A DNA stretch of 64,000 nt, taken from positions 24,026 through 88,025 of the forward strand of contig DATGQD010000005.1 of the NCBI GenBank assembly GCA_035304385.1. The letters are read 5' to 3'. The notes beneath the pieces are model-generated. The model did no database searches and was not told where the DNA came from. It worked only from the letters and a program-made list of their open reading frames with translations. Shown one piece after another: positions 34,502-43,072 of the stretch. The DNA is from ZC4RG29 sp035304385 (GTDB lineage: Bacteria; Bacteroidota; Bacteroidia; Cytophagales; Cyclobacteriaceae). Numbering within the stretch: the first letter of the stretch is position 1; every line of letters begins with the position of its first letter. Position numbers and translations under genes: made by a program.

Positions 34502-36385
34502 TCAGTACGCTCGAACGAGCTTGCCTTCCATGTAATTGGCGTACGCCCGATTGACGACACGAACTCCCCCAGGGGTGGGGTAGTCGCCCGTAAAGTACCA
34601 ATCGCCAAGATGGTTGGGGCAGGCCTTGTGAAGGCCTTCAATTGTCTGGAACACGATCTCCAGCTCAGCTTTCATACCTGCAGGCCGTACAATTTCCGCA
34701 ATCTTGGCCGACACATCTTCATAGGCGAACTGGTCGTAGAGGGCCTTGACGTGATTCTCCGGTTTGGCGCTGCTGCTTGATAACAGGCATTGTTCGTACA
34801 CTTCGCCCAGCATGTATTCCATGCCGCGTTCTTTTATCAGGGCGATCATGGCGCGGAAGGCTACAAAATCCGCCATCCGGCTCATGTCTATCCCGTAGCA
34901 ATCCGGGAAACGGATCTGGGGCGCGGAAGACACCACGACGATCTTTTTCGGGCCGATCCGGTCCAGCATACGAAGTATACTCTTCTCCAGTGTTGTTCCC
35001 CTAACGATCGAATCGTCGATGACTACGAGCGTATCTATGCCTTTTCGCACCACTTCATACGTAGTATCGTATACGTGCGATACGAGTTCGTCGCGGTGAT
35101 TTTCGCCCGTGATGAACGTTCGCATCTTCACGTCTTTCAGAACAATTTTTTCGATTCGCGGGCGGAACGACAGAATGTCTTCCAAAGAATCGACCGACGG
35201 CTTCCCTTCGATGATGATCTCCTTTTGTCGCCGGATCAGGTAGTTCTCTATTTCATTCATCATCCCGTAGAAGGCCGACTCGGCCGTATTGGGGATGTAG
35301 GAGAATACCGTGTTCTTGATATCGAAATTGATGGCACGGAGAACCTGCGGCACCAGCAGCTTACCCAGCATCTTACGCTCCCTGTAGATATCGGGGTCGT
35401 TGCCGCGTGAGAAATAGATCCGCTCAAAACTGCATGAACGCTTTTCGCCGGGCGGCAGGATCTGGTGCTGTGTAAATTCACCGCTACGGGAAATGACGAG
35501 CGCGTGTCCTGGCTGAACCTCTTCGATCTGATTGTACTCGACATTGAAGGCTGCCTTGATAGCCGGCTTCTCGGAAGCGACAACAACGACCTCGTCATCG
35601 GAATAATAATACGCGGGCCGGATTCCATTGGGATCGCGCACCACGAATGCGGAACCGGAGCCGATGAGTCCGGCCATGGTGTAGCCGCCGTCAAAGTCCT
35701 TACAGGCCCTGCGCAACACACGCTGCAGGTTGATCTCATTTTCTATGAAATCGGAAATCTCCTGGTTTGAGAAGGCGTCCTTGTATTTCTCGAATATGCC
35801 CTGCACCTCTTCATCGAGAAAGTGGCCGATCTTCTCCATGACCGTCACGGTATCAACCTTTTCTTTCGGGTGCTGGCCCAGATTGACGAGAATGTCAAAA
35901 AGATCGTCAACGTTCGTCATGTTGAAGTTGCCGGCCATGACGAGGTTACGACTTCTCCAGTTGTTTTGTCTGAGGAATGGGTGGACGTTCTCAATACTGT
36001 TCACCCCATGTGTGCCATATCGGAGGTGCCCCAGCCACAGCTCGCCCGTAAAAGCGACGTTCTGCTTGAGCCATTTTTCATCTGTAGCCCGGTTCGGGTT
36101 CGACTTCAGGGCTTTTCTGTATTTCTTGCTGATCTTCCGGAAAAGGTCCGCAATCGGTTGCGATTTTACGGAGCGGTAGCGGCTGATGTAGCGGTAACCG
36201 GGTTCGAGGTCGAGTTTGATGTTTGCAATACCTGCTCCATCCTGACCCCGGTTGTGTTGCTTCTCCATCAGGATGTACATCTTGTTCATCGCGAAAGTAG
36301 GGCCGTACTTATGTAAATAGTAGGACAACGGCTTTCGCAATCGAATGAGTGCGATTCCGCACTCGTGATGAATCTGGTCCGTCAT
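34502..36385 (-). CDS. Amidophosphoribosyltransferase family protein (long Bacteroidota form)
   Basis: 627 residues, about 130 more than ordinary PurF. The class II glutamine amidotransferase part has its nucleophile at C9 (HHECGIALI), so eight residues would have to be removed, as in Bacillus PurF. GHLRYGTHG, GNFNMTN and DFDGGY are the other glutaminase motifs. The phosphoribosyltransferase part has the PRPP loop VVIDDSIVRGTTLEKS and PDCYGIDM. Extra helices lie near residues 85-110 and 360-430. It may be the purine first enzyme or a paralogue; a normal-length PurF would be expected elsewhere in the second case. It starts 6 bp after nuoN and so probably shares the complex I transcript. Confidence 0.85.
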   Translation of the reverse strand: MTDQIHHECGIALIRLRKPLSYYLHKYGPTFAMNKMYILMEKQHNRGQDGAGIANIKLDLEPGYRYISRYRSVKSQPIADLFRKISKKYRKALKSNPNRATDEKWLKQNVAFTGELWLGHLRYGTHGVNSIENVHPFLRQNNWRSRNLVMAGNFNMTNVDDLFDILVNLGQHPKEKVDTVTVMEKIGHFLDEEVQGIFEKYKDAFSNQEISDFIENEINLQRVLRRACKDFDGGYTMAGLIGSGSAFVVRDPNGIRPAYYYSDDEVVVVASEKPAIKAAFNVEYNQIEEVQPGHALVISRSGEFTQHQILPPGEKRSCSFERIYFSRGNDPDIYRERKMLGKLLVPQVLRAINFDIKNTVFSYIPNTAESAFYGMMNEIENYLIRRQKEIIIEGKPSVDSLEDILSFRPRIEKIVLKDVKMRTFITGENHRDELVSHVYDTTYEVVRKGIDTLVVIDDSIVRGTTLEKSILRMLDRIGPKKIVVVSSAPQIRFPDCYGIDMSRMADFVAFRAMIALIKERGMEYMLGEVYEQCLLSSSSAKPENHVKALYDQFAYEDVSAKIAEIVRPAGMKAELEIVFQTIEGLHKACPNHLGDWYFTGDYPTPGGVRVVNRAYANYMEGKLVRAY

Positions 36386-36391
36386 GTAGCC

Positions 36392-37894
36392 TTAAAGCAC
36401 AAAGGTAATTTTATTAATCCAACCCATCAACAGATCGGGTCGGAAGAACAAACCCAACAGGACTAAAACAAGGACCAGCCCCAAAAAATTTATCCATGTC
36501 AAGTATTTTACGGGGGTGCTTTCGCCCTCTTTCAGAAACGCGAAATAGGGGATCCGCAGGTAGAAGAACAGCGAGATTACCGTGTTCAGCAGGCCGGGGA
36601 TGAGGATCCAGAGGAGGAAAGGATCGTCTACGGCGCGGTAGGCATCGTAAAGGCCCGTAAAAATGAGGAGCTTGGCGGTGAAGCCCGCCGTCGGAGGGAT
36701 ACCCGTCAGCGAGATCAGGCCCACCAGGAGGAGCGTGTTCGCGGCCGGGTCCGAGCGTCCCGTGCCGGCAAAATCGGGAATCGTGAGCACGCCTCTCGAT
36801 TCAAAATATTGCAGGTACGCGAAGACCACGTAATTGGCGACAAAGTACACCGCGGCATAAAACATCATGAATTGTATCCCCTGCTCCGTTAGCGCTACGA
36901 CGCCGACCAAAAGAAAGCCCGATTGCGCGATGGACGAATACGCCATCATGCGTTTTGCGTTCCATTGCCGTAGCGCTGCTACATTGCCCGCCGTGATGGT
37001 AATTATTGCGATCAACCCGATGATCGCTTTCCAGTCGATAAGCGATTGCCCGTAAGCAGTCGCCGCCAGGATAAAACGCGTGAGCACCGCCAGACCCGCC
37101 AGCTTCGGCACCACCGAAAAGAGAGCGACCACCGGCATGGGTGCCGCCTGATACACGTCGGGCGCCCATAGATGCATGGGCAATACGGCCATCTTAAATA
37201 GAAAACCGGCGAGCGCCAACAGCCCCGCTACAAGCAGCAACAGCGACTGGTGGGCCAGCAGCCCCTCCACAAACTCCTGCGATGAAATTATTCCGGAGCC
37301 GGTCAGTCCGTACAACAATGACAGTCCATACAACATGATCGCCGCCGCCGCCGTACCGAACAGGAAATATTTCAGGCTGGCTTCTGCACCTTCCTGCCGG
37401 AACGAATATCCCGCAAGCACGTATGAACTGATCGAAATCAATTCGACGGAAAGAAAAATCATGATCATACCGACGCTCATGGACAGGAAGTGCACGCCCA
37501 GCACGACGCTAAGCACCAAAGCGGCATATTCGGAAACATGTTTTCTTCGCTGTGACGCGGGCCACGAAAGTAGCAGCGTCAGCGCACCTGCGATGTCGCA
37601 GATGATCTTGAACCATGACGAGAAGCGATCATTGACGACCATACCGCCGAACAGGTCGACGGCCTTCTCCTGTTGACCCCAGTCTGCCAGCGAGAGCGCG
37701 CACGCGACAAGTGTTGCGATCAGGGCAATCAGCAGGGGCGCTACGGAGGTTGATCCGGCACGAAGGGAGGGAACGACGATACCCGTACAAAGCACGACGA
37801 TAATCCCGGCAAAGAGGACCAGCTCAGGCCCGAAGAATCCCAGGCTTTGTCGAATCCATTCCAGCTTTTCCGGTAGTCCTGCTTCGATATTCAC
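36392..37894 (-). CDS. nuoN: NADH-quinone oxidoreductase subunit N
   Basis: 500 residues, about 14 membrane helices. It belongs to the Mrp-antiporter-like family with the lysine and histidine-bearing segments (LPMHLWAPDVYQAAPMPVV, SSIAQSGFLLVGV) that form a proton channel of complex I. It is the last nuo gene, 12 bp after nuoM, and purF-like sequence follows after 6 bp. Confidence 0.95.
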   Translation of the reverse strand: MNIEAGLPEKLEWIRQSLGFFGPELVLFAGIIVVLCTGIVVPSLRAGSTSVAPLLIALIATLVACALSLADWGQQEKAVDLFGGMVVNDRFSSWFKIICDIAGALTLLLSWPASQRRKHVSEYAALVLSVVLGVHFLSMSVGMIMIFLSVELISISSYVLAGYSFRQEGAEASLKYFLFGTAAAAIMLYGLSLLYGLTGSGIISSQEFVEGLLAHQSLLLLVAGLLALAGFLFKMAVLPMHLWAPDVYQAAPMPVVALFSVVPKLAGLAVLTRFILAATAYGQSLIDWKAIIGLIAIITITAGNVAALRQWNAKRMMAYSSIAQSGFLLVGVVALTEQGIQFMMFYAAVYFVANYVVFAYLQYFESRGVLTIPDFAGTGRSDPAANTLLLVGLISLTGIPPTAGFTAKLLIFTGLYDAYRAVDDPFLLWILIPGLLNTVISLFFYLRIPYFAFLKEGESTPVKYLTWINFLGLVLVLVLLGLFFRPDLLMGWINKITFVL

Positions 37895-37906
37895 GGCATC
37901 ATCGTT

Positions 37907-39484
37907 TTAGTTGCCTCCATTTAGGAGTGCGACAAAACCGAGGGCAAACGGGTCTATATATCGGAGCAACAACTGCGGGAATATGCCAAGGATCAGTGTG
38001 GTTGCGGCCAGCGGTAAAAACATCACCTTTTCCCGCATGCCCAGATCGACAAGTTGTTCGGTGGCCGCACCGCCGCGCACGTGGAGCGTACCGAAAAACA
38101 TACGCTGTATTGTCCACAAGTAATACGCCGCGCCGAGTGCCAGGCCGAGCGTGGCGATCACCGCCAGACTCAGGTGGATCACTTCGGAACGGAAGGCGCC
38201 AAGAAATACCATGATCTCCGCGATGAACCCGGAGAAGCCGGGCAGTCCCAGCGATGCAAAGAACGCGATCAGCACAACGGCAAAATACGCCGGCATGATC
38301 CGCGCCAGCCCGGAATAATTTTCAATCATGCGATCGGAAGTCCGGTCGTACAACACCCCTGCGATGAGGAACAACATCGTTGTAATCACACCGTGACTTA
38401 CCATCTGATACACCGCGCCGGCTACACCTTCCTGTGTTGCTGACGCCATCCCCAGCAGTACGAATCCCATGTGGGAAACCGAAGAATAGGCGATGAGCCG
38501 TTTCAGGTCTTTGCTCGCCATCGCGGTGAGCGCTCCATATATAATGGACACCACACCGAACAGACCTACAACCCAGCTTAACGACATCGCGGCATCCGGA
38601 AAGAGCGGATACGCGATGCGCATCAAGCCGTACCCACCGATCTTCAACAACAGCGCGGCCAGGATAACGGAAGCTGGTGTCGGGGCTTCAACGTGCGCGT
38701 CGGGCAGCCAGGTGTGGAATGGAACCATCGGCAGCTTGATGGCGAATCCTATAAACAGGAGAAGGAATGCCCAGTTGCGCGCAGACCATCCGCCGATCAG
38801 CCAGCTGCCCGAGGGATCCAGTATAGATCCCGCCAGGTAGTTTCCCGGATCGCGCAGATATACCATGTTGAATGTGTGGGTGGTTTCATCGCCAGGTACA
38901 GATCCTGACAGGTAGAGGGCGATAAACGCAATGAGGATAAGAATAGAGCCACACAGCGTATACAGGAAGAACTTGATCGACGCGTACTCACGTCTGCTTC
39001 CACCCCAGATCCCGATCAGAAAAAACATCGGGAGCAGCATGAATTCGAAAAAGAGATAGAACAGCAAAAGATCGAGCGCGACAAAGCTGCCGATAACGGC
39101 GGCATTGAGAATGAGGATCAGGATAAAGTAACCCTTTACGCCTTTAGCAATAGTCCAGGATGAGATACCCGCGATCAGCATGACGAATACCGTCAGCACA
39201 ACGAGCGGAAAGCTGAGACCATCAACACCGAGGAAATATTCCGCCTGGAGATTACCCCACGTGCCGAGGTTCAGTGTGAACCATTGCATGCGCTCTACAA
39301 GTCTGAGTTCTCCGGTTTCATGGCTGTAGCGACTGATGGCAATGATCACCAATACCGCCTGTATTGCACACGCGGCGAGGTTCAGTACACGAAACCATGC
39401 GGCCCGGTCGCGGGGAATAAAGAGCGCAACAAAGGCTGCCAGTATAGGGAGAAAGATCAGATACGTAAGAATATGATCCGGCAT
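37907..39484 (-). CDS. nuoM: NADH-quinone oxidoreductase subunit M
   Basis: 525 residues with about 14 membrane helices. The antiporter-like signature is clear: VPFHTWLPDAHVEAPTPASV, with channel lysines and the SSVSHMGFVLLG helix. It forms the second antiporter-like channel of complex I. It lies 57 bp after nuoL and 12 bp before nuoN. Confidence 0.96.
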   Translation of the reverse strand: MPDHILTYLIFLPILAAFVALFIPRDRAAWFRVLNLAACAIQAVLVIIAISRYSHETGELRLVERMQWFTLNLGTWGNLQAEYFLGVDGLSFPLVVLTVFVMLIAGISSWTIAKGVKGYFILILILNAAVIGSFVALDLLLFYLFFEFMLLPMFFLIGIWGGSRREYASIKFFLYTLCGSILILIAFIALYLSGSVPGDETTHTFNMVYLRDPGNYLAGSILDPSGSWLIGGWSARNWAFLLLFIGFAIKLPMVPFHTWLPDAHVEAPTPASVILAALLLKIGGYGLMRIAYPLFPDAAMSLSWVVGLFGVVSIIYGALTAMASKDLKRLIAYSSVSHMGFVLLGMASATQEGVAGAVYQMVSHGVITTMLFLIAGVLYDRTSDRMIENYSGLARIMPAYFAVVLIAFFASLGLPGFSGFIAEIMVFLGAFRSEVIHLSLAVIATLGLALGAAYYLWTIQRMFFGTLHVRGGAATEQLVDLGMREKVMFLPLAATTLILGIFPQLLLRYIDPFALGFVALLNGGN

Positions 39485-39541
39485 CAGACTCGGGGGATTA
39501 CTGAAAAGCGCCTAAAAATAAAAGTTAATTGGTTCATAATG

Positions 39542-41476
39542 TTATGCAACGATATAAAGGGTGAGCAAAACGAGGCCCATTCCCGCCCAAAAGATGTACT
39601 TATGGATGTTTCCCGATTGAAAGGTCCGCACAAATGCCCCCAGCCACGAGGTGAGGCGAGCGACAAGGTTGACAAAACCGTCAACGACAGCTTTGTCGAA
39701 CCATCCAACTATATGGGCCAGTGTCACTTGTATATAAGCCGATCCATGCAAAAAGCCATCGATATACTTCCGGTCTACCCGCGCACACAAAGCTGACAGA
39801 TGGCCTACTGGACGCGTGACCACTATGGCGTACAACGCGTCGAGATAAAAGGTGTTCGTCAATACATCGGCCACCCGCGACGGTTCGGACCTATTCCGGA
39901 AAAACAGGTAAGCGAACGCCAACGCACCGAGGACAACACCCACCGATACTACTGTAGTGAGCGCGCTTGCGGTACCTGTCGTAAACCATCCTGAGAATGA
40001 AAACGGATTCAGCGATACAATCCACCACAACGACGCGAGGGCCAGTACGATCATGGGAAAACGCATAACAAACGGAACTTCCGGAACGCTTCTCCATGAA
40101 ACTTCAGATGCCGATCCGGACCGCTCTGCGATAAACACAAACCAAATGAGCCGGAAGGTATACGTCACAGTGAGAAATGTCGCGATCAGAAAGAGGGCCG
40201 CGACCGCCATACCGACTGCGTCGCCTCCGGCCAGGATGCTCGAGAGGATCGCCTCTTTCGATTGAAAACCCGAAAACATGGGGATCCCTGAAAGGGAAGC
40301 GCCGCAAATGAGAAAGACACCAAAGGTTACCGGCATGGCCTTTCGAAGTCCACCCAGGTTGCGGATGTCCTGGACATCGTACGTCTCTCCGGTGCTCATC
40401 TGCGCCTGATGAAGTGTATGGATGATCGCGCCCGCGGCAAGGAACAGCCCGGCTTTAAAGAAGGCGTGTGTCAGGAGGTGAAGCATCGCCGCATCTTTAG
40501 CGCCTGCGCCCAACGCGGCTACCATTAGACCGAGCTGCGACACGGTGGAGTAGGCGAGAATTTTCTTGATATCAAAGTGCCCCAGCGCTGCGGCCGCTCC
40601 CGTCAACGCCGTTGCGAGCCCGGCGATAGTGACCACCTGGAGCGCCAGCGGCGGGAATAGGAAATGGATGCGTGCGAGCAGGAACACACCGGCGGCTACC
40701 ATTGTGGCGGCGTGGATCAGCGCCGATACGGGCGTAGGCCCTGCCATAGCATCCGGCAGCCAGGTAAAAAGGGGAAACTGTGCCGACTTGGCGGCGATCG
40801 CGACGAAAATGCAAAGCGCCGCGGCGATCTCCCAGCCCTGCAATCCCTGGGTAGCCAGCACCGTGATATCGAAGGTGCCCGCGTTACGGTAAACGATCAT
40901 CAGGCCCGCAACAAAGCCCAGGTCGCCGATCCGGTTCATCATATAGGCTTTCCGCGATGCCTTCGCCGCCTCGGGCAACTCCATCCAGTGCCCGATCAGC
41001 ATATATGACGAAAAGCCCACGAGTTCCCAGCACATGAACACGACGAGCAGATTGTCAGACAGGACAATGCCGAGCATCGTGAACGTGAAGAACCCCAGCA
41101 TGACGAAGTAGCGTCGAATCGCCGCGTCGCCGGCCATGTACCCGGCGGAATACATGTGAACAAAGAATGACACGATGGTGACGACGAGTACCATCACGAC
41201 CGTGTATTTGTCGATGAAGATTCCGACCGAAACCGTATTGCCTCCCAGACCGAACCACGGCATACTGAAGTGCTGCGGTTTCTCCAGTCCGGCAGTCGAT
41301 GCCAGCACAACGGCACCTGCCACAGCGAGCAAAAGCATGAAAGACGCGGTAAGGGAAACAAGCCAGGAATATCGCAACGGCACCAGGGCGGACAAGATGC
41401 CCGAGATCAGCGGCGCCGATAACACGACCATCGAGGCGACGACGATCCAAAAATCGATATCAACGTCAGGGGTCAC
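39542..41476 (-). CDS. nuoL: NADH-quinone oxidoreductase subunit L
   Basis: 644 residues, about 16 membrane helices. FPLFTWLPDAMAGPTPVSALIHAATMV is the hallmark antiporter-like segment (given here in two overlapping parts: FPLFTWLPDAMAGPTPVS and ALIHAATMV). The C-terminal lateral helix expected for NuoL is represented by the last 150 residues. It pumps protons at the distal end of complex I. Start overlaps the nuoK stop by four bases. Confidence 0.95.
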   Translation of the reverse strand: MTPDVDIDFWIVVASMVVLSAPLISGILSALVPLRYSWLVSLTASFMLLLAVAGAVVLASTAGLEKPQHFSMPWFGLGGNTVSVGIFIDKYTVVMVLVVTIVSFFVHMYSAGYMAGDAAIRRYFVMLGFFTFTMLGIVLSDNLLVVFMCWELVGFSSYMLIGHWMELPEAAKASRKAYMMNRIGDLGFVAGLMIVYRNAGTFDITVLATQGLQGWEIAAALCIFVAIAAKSAQFPLFTWLPDAMAGPTPVSALIHAATMVAAGVFLLARIHFLFPPLALQVVTIAGLATALTGAAAALGHFDIKKILAYSTVSQLGLMVAALGAGAKDAAMLHLLTHAFFKAGLFLAAGAIIHTLHQAQMSTGETYDVQDIRNLGGLRKAMPVTFGVFLICGASLSGIPMFSGFQSKEAILSSILAGGDAVGMAVAALFLIATFLTVTYTFRLIWFVFIAERSGSASEVSWRSVPEVPFVMRFPMIVLALASLWWIVSLNPFSFSGWFTTGTASALTTVVSVGVVLGALAFAYLFFRNRSEPSRVADVLTNTFYLDALYAIVVTRPVGHLSALCARVDRKYIDGFLHGSAYIQVTLAHIVGWFDKAVVDGFVNLVARLTSWLGAFVRTFQSGNIHKYIFWAGMGLVLLTLYIVA

Positions 41477-41781
41477 GGTTCCTTTAGGGTGCTGATGTTA
41501 TCGGGTACGGCAGTGTTAAACAGGCGATAAGCCCGCAGGATGATGGCCAGGCCAACGGCTGCTTCGCAGGCTGCCACGATAATGACAAATACGGCGAACA
41601 TCTGGCCGTCCAACCGTTGAGGATGCGCCAGGTTGAACGCCACAAGATTAATGTTTGCCGCATTCAGCATGAGCTCCAAACCGAGCAGCACGGCAATTGC
41701 GTTCCTTTTGATGACAACGACCATTAACCCGATAGAAAACAGCAGGACAGAAAGCACCAGGTAATTCTCGATCGGTATCAT
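41473..41781 (-). CDS. nuoK: NADH-quinone oxidoreductase subunit K
   Basis: 102 residues with three membrane helices; MIPIENYLVLSVLLFSIGL at the start and LLGLELMLNAANINLVAF carry the conserved Glu residues of the proton path (E in LELMLN and the second in ACEAAVGLAI). Length is normal. It overlaps nuoJ and nuoL by four bases on either side, the standard coupled layout. Confidence 0.97.
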   Translation of the reverse strand: MIPIENYLVLSVLLFSIGLMVVVIKRNAIAVLLGLELMLNAANINLVAFNLAHPQRLDGQMFAVFVIIVAACEAAVGLAIILRAYRLFNTAVPDNISTLKEP

Positions 41782-42287
41782 GAACTCGTATTCTTATTTC
41801 GTGTTGCCGCAATAACAGCAGCTCCCACCAGCGTTATTAGCAGTAACAGACCCGCAACTTCAAATGGCAGCAGGTAGTCAGTCATCAGGGCAATCCCAAA
41901 GCGGTTGACTAACGTGAAGCGCTCATCCATCAGGGGTACCGTTGGAGCCCCCACCGTCTCACGCAAAAATAGCGTGATGAGAAACCCCATGACCGCCAGA
42001 CCCAGCAGGAGGCCTGAGAACCATTTGCTATTGGATATCGCCGTCGGTCTCCCCGGCGCCCGCGTCGTCAGCATAATACCAAAAATGATGATGACCACCA
42101 CTCCGCCGGCATACACAAGGATTTGCGTCACCGCCACCCATTCGGCATAGGACACGGCATAAATCCCGGCCACGGCAAGAAAGCATACCAGGAGCAATAG
42201 TGCCGCGTGAAACAGACGCCGGGCAAACAGAATTCCGGCAGCTGCCGCGACCGCTATAAAAGCGAAAATGTAAAACGCATAGATCAT
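41778..42287 (-). CDS. nuoJ: NADH-quinone oxidoreductase subunit J
   Basis: 169 residues from the ATG at 42287, which overlaps the nuoI stop as ATGA; the frame runs on to 42440 inside nuoI but that part is not NuoJ. Five membrane helices; QILVYAGGVVVIIIFGIMLT is the conserved third helix with the pi-bulge that couples quinone reduction to pumping. Normal length and position. Confidence 0.96.
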   Translation of the reverse strand: MIYAFYIFAFIAVAAAAGILFARRLFHAALLLLVCFLAVAGIYAVSYAEWVAVTQILVYAGGVVVIIIFGIMLTTRAPGRPTAISNSKWFSGLLLGLAVMGFLITLFLRETVGAPTVPLMDERFTLVNRFGIALMTDYLLPFEVAGLLLLITLVGAAVIAATRNKNTSS

Positions 42288-42979
42288 TTCGGTGGTCCCG
42301 GGGGTTTCATCCTGGGTTTGAATACCGGACGTGCCGGTTTTGCTTCTCCCGAAGGTTTGGGCGTGGTCTCTTCGGAAGGCTTGGTAGTACCCTGTGCAGC
42401 AGGTTTGGCGGCTGCCTTCTCCTTCTGGTGGGCCTCCCATTCCGCTTTCTTTGCCGCGATCTCTGCTTCCGACATTTCAGCGAAGGCATAGTAATGATCG
42501 CGGATGTCGTAGCTGCTGAAATCAAAGACACGCGTCATGGTCAGGCATTCCGTCGGACAAACGGTCGTACAAAGTCCGCAGAAGCAGCATTTGCCCATGT
42601 CTATATCAAAGGACGCGGCGTAAAGACGCTTGGGTGTTCCGTCTGACGTCTTGCCGATCTCCGCTATCGCCCGTATGGGTTCCATGGTGATACAATCCAC
42701 GGGGCAGATCTTGGCGCACTTGTCGCAAACGATACAGTCGTCTATTTCATTATGGAGCCGATACCTTCCGTTGTCGGGAATCGGAAGTAGTTCATGAGGA
42801 TATTGAATGGTGGCGACGCCTTGTCGCGATTCAAAATATTCGGGATCGGAGATCGCCCTGTGTTTGTTCTTTCTTGTTGCCGTTTTGAAATGCTTCCACG
42901 TTACAACCAGGCCATCCCACAGGGATCGCAGTGCGTCTGCGAGGGTATAGCTTTGCCACGTGCGTTTCGATTGCGTCAT
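42284..42979 (-). CDS. nuoI: NADH-quinone oxidoreductase subunit I (two 4Fe-4S ferredoxin)
   Basis: 231 residues from the ATG at 42979; the frame extends to 43054 without conserved sequence. Two cluster motifs CIVCDKCAKICPVDC and CCFCGLCTTVCPTEC bind N6a and N6b, which pass electrons toward quinone. The last 55 residues form a Lys/Pro/Ala-rich hydrophilic tail (KPAAQGTTKPSEETTPKP) not present in short NuoI. The histidine kinase gene lies between it and nuoH, with 93 bp from the kinase stop. Confidence 0.95.
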   Translation of the reverse strand: MTQSKRTWQSYTLADALRSLWDGLVVTWKHFKTATRKNKHRAISDPEYFESRQGVATIQYPHELLPIPDNGRYRLHNEIDDCIVCDKCAKICPVDCITMEPIRAIAEIGKTSDGTPKRLYAASFDIDMGKCCFCGLCTTVCPTECLTMTRVFDFSSYDIRDHYYAFAEMSEAEIAAKKAEWEAHQKEKAAAKPAAQGTTKPSEETTPKPSGEAKPARPVFKPRMKPPGPPK

Positions 42980-43072
42980 TTGACAGCAAAAATAAAGGAT
43001 ATAGACCCAGAAAGAAGGATTTGGGGAATTTTGTGTGGCGGACACAGTTTGCAACTGCGCCTGCGCCTGCTC

